Below, piece after piece: positions 17,441 through 25,172 of a DNA stretch of 64,000 nt (its first letter is position 1; each line of letters opens with the position of its first letter). The position numbers and the translations under genes are program-made. The stretch covers positions 190,232 to 254,231 of the forward strand of contig NZ_NOLJ01000006.1 in the NCBI RefSeq assembly GCF_002246015.1, read 5' to 3'. Origin of the DNA: Nostoc sp. 'Peltigera membranacea cyanobiont' 210A. Its GTDB lineage: Bacteria > Cyanobacteriota > Cyanobacteriia > Cyanobacteriales > Nostocaceae. The notes under the pieces are model-generated. The model was not told the DNA's origin and did no database searches. It was given only the letters and a program-made list of their open reading frames with translations.

Positions 17441-19414
17441 CTATACCGTTACTATCGTCAAAATAGCCTGTATTAATACTTCTAGCTCAATTGGTTTAGA
17501 AATATGCTGTTGAAATCCGGCGGCTAGTGCTTGTTGTCGATCGGTTTCTCCCGCATAAGCAGTTAGAGCGATCGCTGGAATTTCTCCGCCCCGATCGGGT
17601 GACTGCTTTCTAATTTGACGAATTAGGGTGTAGCCATCCATATCGGGCATACCAATATCACTAATTAATAAATCAAATTTTGTTTGCATCAAATTGTTCA
17701 GAGCATCATGTGCTGAGTCTACTTCAGTCACTTGTGCCCCGTACTGTTCTAGCACGAAGGCAATGAACTCCCGCGAATCTCTATCATCGTCTACAAGCAG
17801 CGTTTGCAATCCATTGAGATTGAAATCTGAGCGATCGCGATCGGCTGTATTAACTTGATTCAATTTTGAAGCAGCGATCAGTGGAAGTTTGACTGTAAAT
17901 ACTGCTCCTTGCTCTTCTCCAGGACTGGCCGCCTGAACGGTTCCGCCGTGCAATTCAACTAAATGACGCACGATTGCTAACCCTAACCCCAACCCGCCAA
18001 ATTTTCGCGTCGTTGTCCCATCGGCTTGGCGAAAGTAGTCAAAGACGTAGGGCAGAAAGTCACCGGAGATGCCCCTGCCAGTGTCGCTGACAGTGATTTG
18101 AGTATATTCCGCAGGATGAGTGTCTACTTCATCCTTTATACTTTCTAACCGCACCTCTACTCGACCACCCTGTGACGTAAATTTAATTGCGTTGGCAAGT
18201 AGATTCCAAACAACCTGTTGCAAACGACCAGAATCACCCAACACTTGCCCAACATTCGGTTCAAATATTGTTTGAATCTGAATAGATTTAGCTTCAGCAG
18301 CAAGCCGCACGGTTTCAAGGGCAGCTTTGATGGTAAAAGTTAGACCGACTGGAAGTGTGTTTAAACTCAACTTACCTTGGAGAATACGCGACACATCGAG
18401 CAAATCTTCGATTAGTTGTGCTTGCAGTTTCGCGTTGCGCTCGATCGTTTCGAGGGCGTACTGAGTTTTGGCTGCATCCTGGTGACTCTTTTGCAGAATT
18501 CTTGCCCAACCTAGAATTGGATTCAGGGGCGATCGCAATTCATGAGACAGCACTGCCAGAAACTCATCTTTGATGCGGTTGGCTTGCTGCGCTTGTTCAG
18601 TCTGTTGCTGCAAAGAAATCATCAGTTGATTGAGGCGATCGTTTTGCTCTTGCAGCAAGGCTTCTGCTCGTTTACGTTCGGTGATATCGGACAGAATGAA
18701 AACGGCGCCTGTAAGATTCCCATCCCCATCAAGTACCGGATCGATGGTTTTGGCAAACCACCGTTGTTGAGACTGAAATTCGAGAACTTGCCGTTGGTGG
18801 GTTTCTTTCGCACGGCGAAAGCAAGCGCCATCGCCGATTCCCAATTCTGCGCCCATCAATTCATGGTGGGCATAACCTAAGATTTCGTGGGAGGGCTTGC
18901 AAAAAAGCTGCATCATCGCTCGATTACACCGCATAATTCTACCTTCTCGGTCAACCAGAGAAACGCCGTCGTTCATGGAGTCAAAGGTGGTTTGCCACTC
19001 CCGCGCTGAGGACAAAGCAGCTTCCTCCGCCCGACGAATTCGCAGCAGCGATCGCAAAGTGGCAAGCAGTTCAATCGGTTCAACAGGTTGCACCAGATAA
19101 GCATCGGCACCACTATCCAAGCCTTCTGCTTTATCCTGGCTTTGGACAAAACTTGCAGAAAGGTGTAGCACAGGAATAAAAGCCGTTTCCGGGTTTGCCT
19201 TAATTTGGCGACAGACTTCAAAACCGCTGATATCTGGTAATTGGACATCTAAAATTATTAAGTCAGGCTGAAAGTTAGCAACGGCTTCTAATCCTGTCGT
19301 TCCAGTTGCCGCTTCCACGACAATAAAGCCTGCATTTTGCAAAATACGGGTAACAACGTAACGATTGGCTTCGTTATCGTCAACATGCAGGATCGTAACC
19401 CGTGGCTCAGACAT
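17441..19414 (-). CDS. Hybrid sensor histidine kinase (REC-PAS-HisKA-HATPase-REC)
   Basis: 657 residues, cytoplasmic, no membrane span. Order: receiver domain (residues 6-120; phosphoacceptor D56 in LIILDVQLP), PAS domain (about 135-250), HisKA box with SHELRSPLN (His near 290), HATPase with GGLGLGLAIVRHL (about 400-510), and a second receiver (about 535-650; LLISDIGMPDMDGY). It starts with an ATG 10 bp after the upstream kinase gene, so it is the last gene of the rsbR-S-T-X operon. It probably transfers signals from the stressosome-like proteins into a phosphorelay; no output DNA-binding domain is present, so the final partner must lie elsewhere. Confidence 0.9.
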   Translation of the reverse strand: MSEPRVTILHVDDNEANRYVVTRILQNAGFIVVEAATGTTGLEAVANFQPDLIILDVQLPDISGFEVCRQIKANPETAFIPVLHLSASFVQSQDKAEGLDSGADAYLVQPVEPIELLATLRSLLRIRRAEEAALSSAREWQTTFDSMNDGVSLVDREGRIMRCNRAMMQLFCKPSHEILGYAHHELMGAELGIGDGACFRRAKETHQRQVLEFQSQQRWFAKTIDPVLDGDGNLTGAVFILSDITERKRAEALLQEQNDRLNQLMISLQQQTEQAQQANRIKDEFLAVLSHELRSPLNPILGWARILQKSHQDAAKTQYALETIERNAKLQAQLIEDLLDVSRILQGKLSLNTLPVGLTFTIKAALETVRLAAEAKSIQIQTIFEPNVGQVLGDSGRLQQVVWNLLANAIKFTSQGGRVEVRLESIKDEVDTHPAEYTQITVSDTGRGISGDFLPYVFDYFRQADGTTTRKFGGLGLGLAIVRHLVELHGGTVQAASPGEEQGAVFTVKLPLIAASKLNQVNTADRDRSDFNLNGLQTLLVDDDRDSREFIAFVLEQYGAQVTEVDSAHDALNNLMQTKFDLLISDIGMPDMDGYTLIRQIRKQSPDRGGEIPAIALTAYAGETDRQQALAAGFQQHISKPIELEVLIQAILTIVTV

Positions 19415-19424
19415 GACTTTTCCC

Positions 19425-21557
19425 TTAAACCTCTAGAACGAGTCCGGCTTTGACGAGCGCATCTTGAAGTTGAGCGATCGCCGTGGTTTGAGAGCCTGTT
19501 TCTTTAGAAACAATGGCTATGGTTTGTTCCGCTAACTGGCTATGTGCTTCTGCATCCAGTTGGGCAGATGAGTGAATAATCACAGGAATCGACTGAGTGA
19601 CGGAATTGTTTTTAAGCTGCTTGAGTACATCAAACCCGCCGATCTCTGGCATCTCCAAGTCCAGCACGATCGCAGTTGGCTGCTCTCGTTGTGCCAAATT
19701 TAATCCTTCTTGTCCGTTCGCGGCTTCTAAAATGTTCAATGGTGTATTTATTAACAATTGTTTCACCAGATACCGATAGGCGGGGTCATCGTCAATTAAC
19801 AAGATTTTTTGAGGCTTGTTCTCAGTAATTAGCCTATTGAGTTTGTTCAACAGGGGCAATCTGTCTACCGGCTTAATTAGAAAACCGTCTGCTCCTAGCG
19901 CCAGTGCTTGCTTCTCGTTATCAATGATGGTAATAACGAGTACAGGGATAGTACGAGTCATTTCATCCCCTTTGATTTCTCGCAAGAACGTCCAGCCGTT
20001 TTGCCCCTCCAGTAGAATATCTAGCATAATTGCCGCTGGTCGAAGTTTTTGTAAGGCAAGCCTTGCTTGAGCTAAGGTGCGGGTAGCAATCAATTGATAG
20101 ATTGATTGCTGAAGGTGCTTTTCGTAAATAAATAGGGTTTCTGGATGATCTTCAACCACCAGAATGGGCAGGCGAGTTGGCTCAACTGATGCAATTGGTT
20201 GCAGTACGGTGGTCAATTCGGTGGCATCTGGGTAGACGATGGGAATCAAGGCTGTAAAGGTAGTGCCTTCACCCAGCTGACTTTTCACCGAAATGCTGCC
20301 ACCGATTAGCTCCGCTAGCTTGCGCGATAACGGCAATCCTAACCCGGTTCCCTTCACCTGCTTTTGCAGAGGGGACTCAATTTGCATAAAATCCTCAAAA
20401 ATCCGTTCTTGATCGGCGGGAGCAATGCCGATGCCCGTATCAGATACAGAGAAGGTGACGGTATGACCCGTTTGCACAGCGCTGACGCGCACCTCTCCCT
20501 GCTCGGTAAATTTGAGGGCATTTGAGACAAAGTTTCTCAGAATTTGAGCGACTTTCCCCTCATCGGTATAGAGTGGCAAAATAGCTTCAGCTTCCTCGAC
20601 AATCAGCGCCACAGAGGAGCCTTGAACCAATAATGGGCGCAGCATCCCCCGCAGGGTAGCAAACAAGTCACTCACTTCAAAGGAACTGGGATGCACTTCA
20701 ATTTTTCCAGCTTCCACCTTTGCCAAATCCAGTAAGTCGTTAACCAGTTCTGATAATCCGCTTGCCGCCTTTTGGATGAATTTCACCTGTTTTTCTTGCT
20801 CGATGGTCAAATCGCCATCCATCCGTGCCAACAGCATCCGAGAGAGGGACAAAATCGAGTTGAGCGGTGTGCGAAATTCGTGACTCATGTTCGAGAGAAA
20901 GCGGGTTTTTAGCTCGTTTACCTGTTGCAGGGAGCTTGCCTTTTCATCCAGTTCTGCATAGAGGGCAACCACACCGCGATTGGTATCTTCCAATTCCTGA
21001 TTGAGTTGGCTCAGTTCTTCCTCGCGTTTCCGTAGCTCTGCCATAGCCCGGAGTAACTCCTGGTTTTGCTGCTGGATTTCTTGATAGGGATTTTCGGGCG
21101 ATCGCCCAATTACGGTTTCTCGAATCTGCTGCAATTGCGAATCGCTGAAAGTGGGTGTGCGCTTCGACAACCTTTTACCGATTGTTACTGTTGTTCCTTG
21201 CTCCGGCAGTGATTCAATCTCGAAGAAATCCATCAATTTACGAGTACCCACGATGCCTAGCCCCGCTCCCGTATCAGAGGTGTAGCGTCCGGCCAAAACA
21301 TCTGCTAAATCAGGAATACCCCCACCCCGATCCTGAATCCGAATCAGAAACGCTTGCGGCTCTCCCGCCACAGAAAATTCAACTGTTCCACCTTGGGCAT
21401 ATTGAAAGGCATTACGCGCAATTTCGGAAACTGCCGTTGCCAATCGTGCCCGATCTTGAGCATCAAAGCCCAACTGCTCGGCGATCTCACGAGTTCGTTG
21501 CCGAGCTTGCACAACATCCTGTTCGTACTGGATGGCGATCGTGAAAACGCTTGTCAT
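19425..21557 (-). CDS. RsbT-like ATPase fused to hybrid histidine kinase with two receivers
   Basis: 710 residues. Residues 1-140 form an RsbT/RsbW-like HATPase domain (EIARNAFQYA, then DRGGGIPD), followed by a coiled coil (about 160-215), HisKA (SHEFRTPLN, His near 224), a second HATPase (ADTGIGI-like box, then GTGLGLPLSRKL), and two receivers (LDILLEGQNGWTF; LDLEMPEIGGF). No membrane span is seen. Its start overlaps the stop of the RsbX-like gene by 4 bp (ATGA), so the two are translationally coupled. The N-terminal domain likely lets it respond to the RsbS/RsbR platform in the way RsbT does. That link is inferred. Confidence 0.9.
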   Translation of the reverse strand: MTSVFTIAIQYEQDVVQARQRTREIAEQLGFDAQDRARLATAVSEIARNAFQYAQGGTVEFSVAGEPQAFLIRIQDRGGGIPDLADVLAGRYTSDTGAGLGIVGTRKLMDFFEIESLPEQGTTVTIGKRLSKRTPTFSDSQLQQIRETVIGRSPENPYQEIQQQNQELLRAMAELRKREEELSQLNQELEDTNRGVVALYAELDEKASSLQQVNELKTRFLSNMSHEFRTPLNSILSLSRMLLARMDGDLTIEQEKQVKFIQKAASGLSELVNDLLDLAKVEAGKIEVHPSSFEVSDLFATLRGMLRPLLVQGSSVALIVEEAEAILPLYTDEGKVAQILRNFVSNALKFTEQGEVRVSAVQTGHTVTFSVSDTGIGIAPADQERIFEDFMQIESPLQKQVKGTGLGLPLSRKLAELIGGSISVKSQLGEGTTFTALIPIVYPDATELTTVLQPIASVEPTRLPILVVEDHPETLFIYEKHLQQSIYQLIATRTLAQARLALQKLRPAAIMLDILLEGQNGWTFLREIKGDEMTRTIPVLVITIIDNEKQALALGADGFLIKPVDRLPLLNKLNRLITENKPQKILLIDDDPAYRYLVKQLLINTPLNILEAANGQEGLNLAQREQPTAIVLDLEMPEIGGFDVLKQLKNNSVTQSIPVIIHSSAQLDAEAHSQLAEQTIAIVSKETGSQTTAIAQLQDALVKAGLVLEV

Positions 21558-22561
21558 CTGCCCATTCCTTTCGCAACTAACACCGTCACATCATCCCGCT
21601 CTCGGTTAAAGTCTCGGTATAGAACTCCTGCAATCAGGCTGGGATGTTTTTGCATCAAGCCGGGATAGCGATCGATCTGCCACTTAGCGCTTAATCCGTC
21701 AGAATGCATAATTAAAATTCCGTTGGCATACCAGGGATAGCTAAACTCTTGAATTTTGCGGATTTCATGTCCCACCGTGCCATTGTGAGATAACAGATGG
21801 CGATGCTCAGTAAAGGAGAAAATGCTGGCAGCAATATTGCCAATGCCAGCAAAGCGGACAGACTGTTGTTCAAAGTCGATTTCGGCAATGGCGAGTGCTG
21901 CGCCTCGCGTACTTCGCAAGGCGGCGTGGGCAGCTTCGACGATCGCCCCAGGAGAACGATGAAGATTTTCTTGAAACATTTTCACGGCAGCAGAAGCAGC
22001 AGAAGCAGCCGCAGGCCCATGCCCTAAACCATCAGCTACTAACAACAAGCTACGGCAACAATCGACTTCCGATGCCCAGGTATCTCCTGAAACCTCTTCT
22101 CCTCGTATGGGCAAACAGATCGCTCCAATTTCTAAAATCTTCTCAGGTTGATGGGGTGCTGAGTCTGGCCAGAGGTGAGCGAGAAGGGCTGTACCTTGGT
22201 TGGGAACGGAGTAAATTTCCAATAAACCAGAAAGGCGACGAATTGCACCCATACCATTACCCAAGGTTCCGGCTGTGGAAAAGCCATCTTGCAAACACTC
22301 ATCCACATCGACCATTCCCCGTCCTTTATCTAGCGATAAGATTTCAATGCCAATTCTGGAATCTTCCTTGAGCGATCGCAGCAGCACGATTCCGCCGTGG
22401 GCGTGCTGTACCAGATTGTTCGCAATTTCTGTCACCACAATCCCAACCTTGCCCCGTTCTGTTTCCTGAAAACCGAGCCGAGTTGCTAAACCCATCGCTG
22501 CCCGTCTGGCTTCCCCAGTTTGGCTAGATTCAGTAATTGTGACGGCGACAGATTCTCTCAT
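21554..22561 (-). CDS. RsbX-like protein: N-terminal RsbT-type ATPase plus SpoIIE/PP2C phosphatase domain
   Basis: About 335 residues. The N-terminal 140 residues are an anti-sigma-type HATPase (VVTEIANNLVQHAHGG). The C-terminal 190 form a PP2C/SpoIIE phosphatase (LLVADGLGHGPAAASAA; HSDGLSAKW). In Bacillus, RsbX removes phosphate from RsbS and RsbR to reset the stressosome; this protein has the phosphatase plus an additional kinase-like domain. The frame opens at a TTG (22579), but the ATG at 22559-22561 lies just after the rsbT stop codon and gives the family-like N-terminus, so I used it. Confidence 0.88.
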   Translation of the reverse strand: MRESVAVTITESSQTGEARRAAMGLATRLGFQETERGKVGIVVTEIANNLVQHAHGGIVLLRSLKEDSRIGIEILSLDKGRGMVDVDECLQDGFSTAGTLGNGMGAIRRLSGLLEIYSVPNQGTALLAHLWPDSAPHQPEKILEIGAICLPIRGEEVSGDTWASEVDCCRSLLLVADGLGHGPAAASAASAAVKMFQENLHRSPGAIVEAAHAALRSTRGAALAIAEIDFEQQSVRFAGIGNIAASIFSFTEHRHLLSHNGTVGHEIRKIQEFSYPWYANGILIMHSDGLSAKWQIDRYPGLMQKHPSLIAGVLYRDFNRERDDVTVLVAKGMGR

Positions 22562-22562
22562 T

Positions 22563-22967
22563 TTATTTCCATCGTACAATTATTATCCGTGTCCCTTCTC
22601 CCACCACAGACTGAATCTCAAACTCGTTGGCAAGTCGTTTGGCACCACCCAGCCCCATACCTAAGCCGTTGCCCGTGGTGAACCCATCCTTTAGCGCCAG
22701 ATCGATATCGGGAATACCCGGCCCCCGATCTTCAAAGGTCAGCCGGAGTCCTCGTCGTCGTCCTTCCTGAAGCGTTTCTAGCTTGACTGTGCCGCCTCCT
22801 CCGTAGTCTAGGGTATTGCGGGCTAACTCACTGGCGGCGGTGATAATTTTAGTTTGGTCTACTAAGCCAAAGCCAATTTCCACGGCTAGCTGGCGCACAG
22901 ACTGCCGAACTAAAACTACATCTGTAGAAGATTGAATGTCGATAGTTTCAGTCTTCTGCATCGTCAT
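22563..22967 (-). CDS. rsbT: RsbT-like serine kinase / anti-sigma regulatory ATPase
   Basis: About 134 residues, a single GHKL ATPase domain with the N-box ELARNTLDYGGGG, the G1 box DRGPGIPD and GLGMGLGGAKRLANEF. RsbT phosphorylates RsbS and RsbR in a stressosome and is then released to activate a downstream partner. The frame reaches 23009, which would overlap rsbS by 62 bp; I used the ATG at 22967 (another ATG is at 22961), which still overlaps rsbS by 20 bp. Coupled translation with rsbS is likely. Confidence 0.88.
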   Translation of the reverse strand: MTMQKTETIDIQSSTDVVLVRQSVRQLAVEIGFGLVDQTKIITAASELARNTLDYGGGGTVKLETLQEGRRRGLRLTFEDRGPGIPDIDLALKDGFTTGNGLGMGLGGAKRLANEFEIQSVVGEGTRIIIVRWK

Positions 22968-23361
22968 CTGCACGCCATTTAGTGGCAGTGATTTGATTTG
23001 TGGTTTCATTGAGTGACGCTCGCAACAATGCCATACCCTTTTCGACGTTTAAGGCAGTGCGAATCCCCGTCAGTGACATCCCCAATTCCACTAGGGTGAT
23101 TGCCACAGCAGGCTGCATCCCGACGACAACTGTCTCAGCATCCAGCACCCGTGACATTCTGGCAATGTTGCCTAAAATCCTACCAATGAAGGAATCAACA
23201 ATCTCTAACCCCGAAATATCAATCAGGACACCGTGAGCGTGAGTTTGAGTGATGCGGTTGGTCAGGTCTTCCTGTAGCGTCATGGCGAGGCGATCGTGCA
23301 TATCTACCTGGATCGTCACAAGTAGAAAATTGCCCATTTTAAGTATAGGAATACTTTCCAT
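22948..23361 (-). CDS. rsbS: RsbS-like STAS domain protein
   Basis: 137 residues, a single STAS domain. VLIDISGLEIVDSFIGRIL contains Ser57, the equivalent of the phosphorylated Ser59 of Bacillus RsbS, and the helix GMQPAVAITLVELGM is typical. RsbS, with RsbR, forms the stressosome core that holds RsbT. A strong ribosome binding site (GGAAGGAAG) precedes the ATG. It lies 13 bp after rsbR. Confidence 0.9.
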   Translation of the reverse strand: MESIPILKMGNFLLVTIQVDMHDRLAMTLQEDLTNRITQTHAHGVLIDISGLEIVDSFIGRILGNIARMSRVLDAETVVVGMQPAVAITLVELGMSLTGIRTALNVEKGMALLRASLNETTNQITATKWRADDDAED

Positions 23362-23374
23362 TGCTTCCTTCCAG

Positions 23375-24253
23375 CTATTTGGATTGAGAGCGGGTAATGG
23401 TCGTTCCCAACCGTTTTAGTGCCGTGAGAAAGGCATCGGCTAAGGTTGCTTTTGTGACTACATTTGTCAAATCAATGCCGAGATAAACGATCGTTTGGGC
23501 AATTTGAGGGCGAATGCCACTGATCATACAATCAGCTCCCATGAGACGCGCGGCGGTAACGGTCTTAAGCAGATGTTGAGCAGTCAGGGTATCGACAGTG
23601 GGAACCCCGGTAATGTCAATGATGGCAATTTCTGAACCTGTTTCGAGAATCTTCTGCAATAACGACTCCATCATCATTTGAGTCCGGGCACTATCCAGGG
23701 TGCCGATAATCGGCAATGCCAAAATTCCCTCCCAGAGTTTAACCACTGGGGTAGACAGCTCCATCAACTCTTCCTGCTGCCGCAAAATCACCTCTTCCCG
23801 CGCCTTTTGATAAACTTCAACTGTCAGCAATCCTAGCTGATCCAGTAAGTTTGTGGCTAACCAGATATTTTCACCCAACTCAATGGGGTCTTGCAATTGC
23901 TGACGCATTTGTTTGAAGAGGGGTTGCTTGAATGAAAAGACGAATGTAGCCGTTTCAGAGGGTGTGAAACCATTTTGCGATCGCGATCGAGAAATGCTGT
24001 TGAGCAGCTCCCGCATTTCCTGCCACTCCCCTGCCTGAATATTGGTAAAGTTGCCCCGCCCAACGGCAATCCGAAACAAACTAAGGAATTCCCGGCACTC
24101 CTCCTTTAACTGTGCTTCTTTAATCAAGCCTCTCCGAATATTCACAGTGGCTAGTTCTTGAGTCCACTCCGACAGCAAGTCTGCCTCGAAGGTTTCTAAT
24201 ATCTCTGATATCTTACTTTCGCTCATCGTTTCTTTGAGGGCAACCGCTTTCAT
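23375..24253 (-). CDS. rsbR: RsbR-like protein (N-terminal RsbRD-type domain plus STAS)
   Basis: 292 residues. The N-terminal 150 residues are helical and resemble the RsbRD-type sensory domain, not the globin-like one of Bacillus RsbRA. A C-terminal STAS domain (about 170-285) contains DITGVPTVDTLTA, in which T222 matches the phosphorylated Thr of RsbR (the position equivalent to T171). It is the first gene of the leftward operon rsbR-rsbS-rsbT-rsbX-kinase-kinase. The start could also be the ATG at 24226 (MSESKISEIL). Role: stressosome core and probable input of the signal. The signal itself is unknown. Confidence 0.88.
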   Translation of the reverse strand: MKAVALKETMSESKISEILETFEADLLSEWTQELATVNIRRGLIKEAQLKEECREFLSLFRIAVGRGNFTNIQAGEWQEMRELLNSISRSRSQNGFTPSETATFVFSFKQPLFKQMRQQLQDPIELGENIWLATNLLDQLGLLTVEVYQKAREEVILRQQEELMELSTPVVKLWEGILALPIIGTLDSARTQMMMESLLQKILETGSEIAIIDITGVPTVDTLTAQHLLKTVTAARLMGADCMISGIRPQIAQTIVYLGIDLTNVVTKATLADAFLTALKRLGTTITRSQSK

Positions 24254-24352
24254 TAGTTCAAAATCAGTGTATGACGATTCAGCTCAAGCTGAAAGCGACG
24301 ATTACAAAAAGTCTAAAAGCTTGCTAGATATGAAGTGCGATAAATCCAAGGG

Positions 24353-24471
24353 GTGTGGGAGGTGTGGGAGGTGTGGGAGGTGTGGGAGGTGTGGGAGGTG
24401 TGGGAGGTGTGGGAGGTGTGGGAGGATGGGGAAGAAGTCTTACCCCCCACACTCCCCACACTCCCCACACT
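24353..24471. repeat. Eight tandem GTGTGGGAG nonamers followed by a complementary C-rich tract
   Basis: Eight perfect units of GTGTGGGAG occupy 24353-24424. After a 17-bp spacer, 24442-24471 carries CCCCCCACA and ACTCCCCAC-type units, the near complement of the first tract. The two could pair as a long imperfect hairpin, and the G-rich strand has a GGG run in every unit, enough for G-quadruplexes. It sits in the gap upstream of rsbR and is a candidate for copy-number variation. Confidence 0.9.
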
Positions 24472-24606
24472 TTCTATGCGTGAGAAATCCGGGCTGGGTT
24501 GGGCTACGCCTACCCTAAGATTGATTGAGGAACGGCAAAAAAGTTACAAAAAATGCGTCTGTATAAAAAGTGTATTCTGACTCCTGAATTCTGACTCCTG
24601 CTGTAT

Positions 24607-25044
24607 TTAATGCAAATTTCGGGACTGTGGTTGAATGGGAAGCGGAGAACGAGAAGGTACTTTATCGCGCCTTAAGAGTAAAGGAAGACTGAGAAACCCC
24701 AAAATAATTACTACTCCGGTCATGATCCAAACCATTAACCTATTTGGTCTATAGTTCCCTGCTTCAATTTGCCAGAAAACTTGGTTGTATCGCCACGCAG
24801 CTAAGGCAATAGTCGAAATACCAAAAATTACCAAAGCAACACCCAAATTTTCCGAGTTAGATAATGGACTTACCGGAGGTTCTTGTTGAGTAATAGCAGT
24901 ATTCAACTGACGCAGAAATATACCAAATCGCGCGATCGCAAAACCAAAGCCAATCAATGCAATAGAAGTGCGTAGCCAAGCCAGAAATGTCCGTTCGTTC
25001 GCTTGATGCTCCCTTTGACGGTCAATTTTCGGTATTTTATCCAT
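24607..25044 (-). CDS. DUF202 (YidH-type) membrane protein
   Basis: 145 residues. The N-terminal motif ERTFLAWLRTSIALIGFGFA is the DUF202 signature. Three hydrophobic spans are present (about residues 27-43, 67-87 and 105-123). DUF202 proteins are small inner-membrane proteins without an established function. Its ATG is at 25042-25044. It is transcribed leftward toward the repeat tract and away from the LRV gene at 25173. Confidence 0.8.
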   Translation of the reverse strand: MDKIPKIDRQREHQANERTFLAWLRTSIALIGFGFAIARFGIFLRQLNTAITQQEPPVSPLSNSENLGVALVIFGISTIALAAWRYNQVFWQIEAGNYRPNRLMVWIMTGVVIILGFLSLPLLLRRDKVPSRSPLPIQPQSRNLH

Positions 25045-25172
25045 GAGTAGCTTTTAACACCAAGTTCTTCTTGAAAAGTATTCGTAATATTGATGAAGTT
25101 TCGTAAAAGTCTAATCTAAAAGTGTCCTTAGATTTTGGGAAAACTCATTCTATATCTATAAAAATCTTTACT

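Noticed and set aside
24353-24424. Possible CRISPR array
   Set aside because: The units are contiguous with no spacers; there are no cas genes in the window.
24234-24518. Open frame encoding repeated CGR tripeptides
   Set aside because: It is produced by the 9-bp GTGTGGGAG array, which stays open in several frames. Composition is not protein-like, and it has no ribosome binding site.
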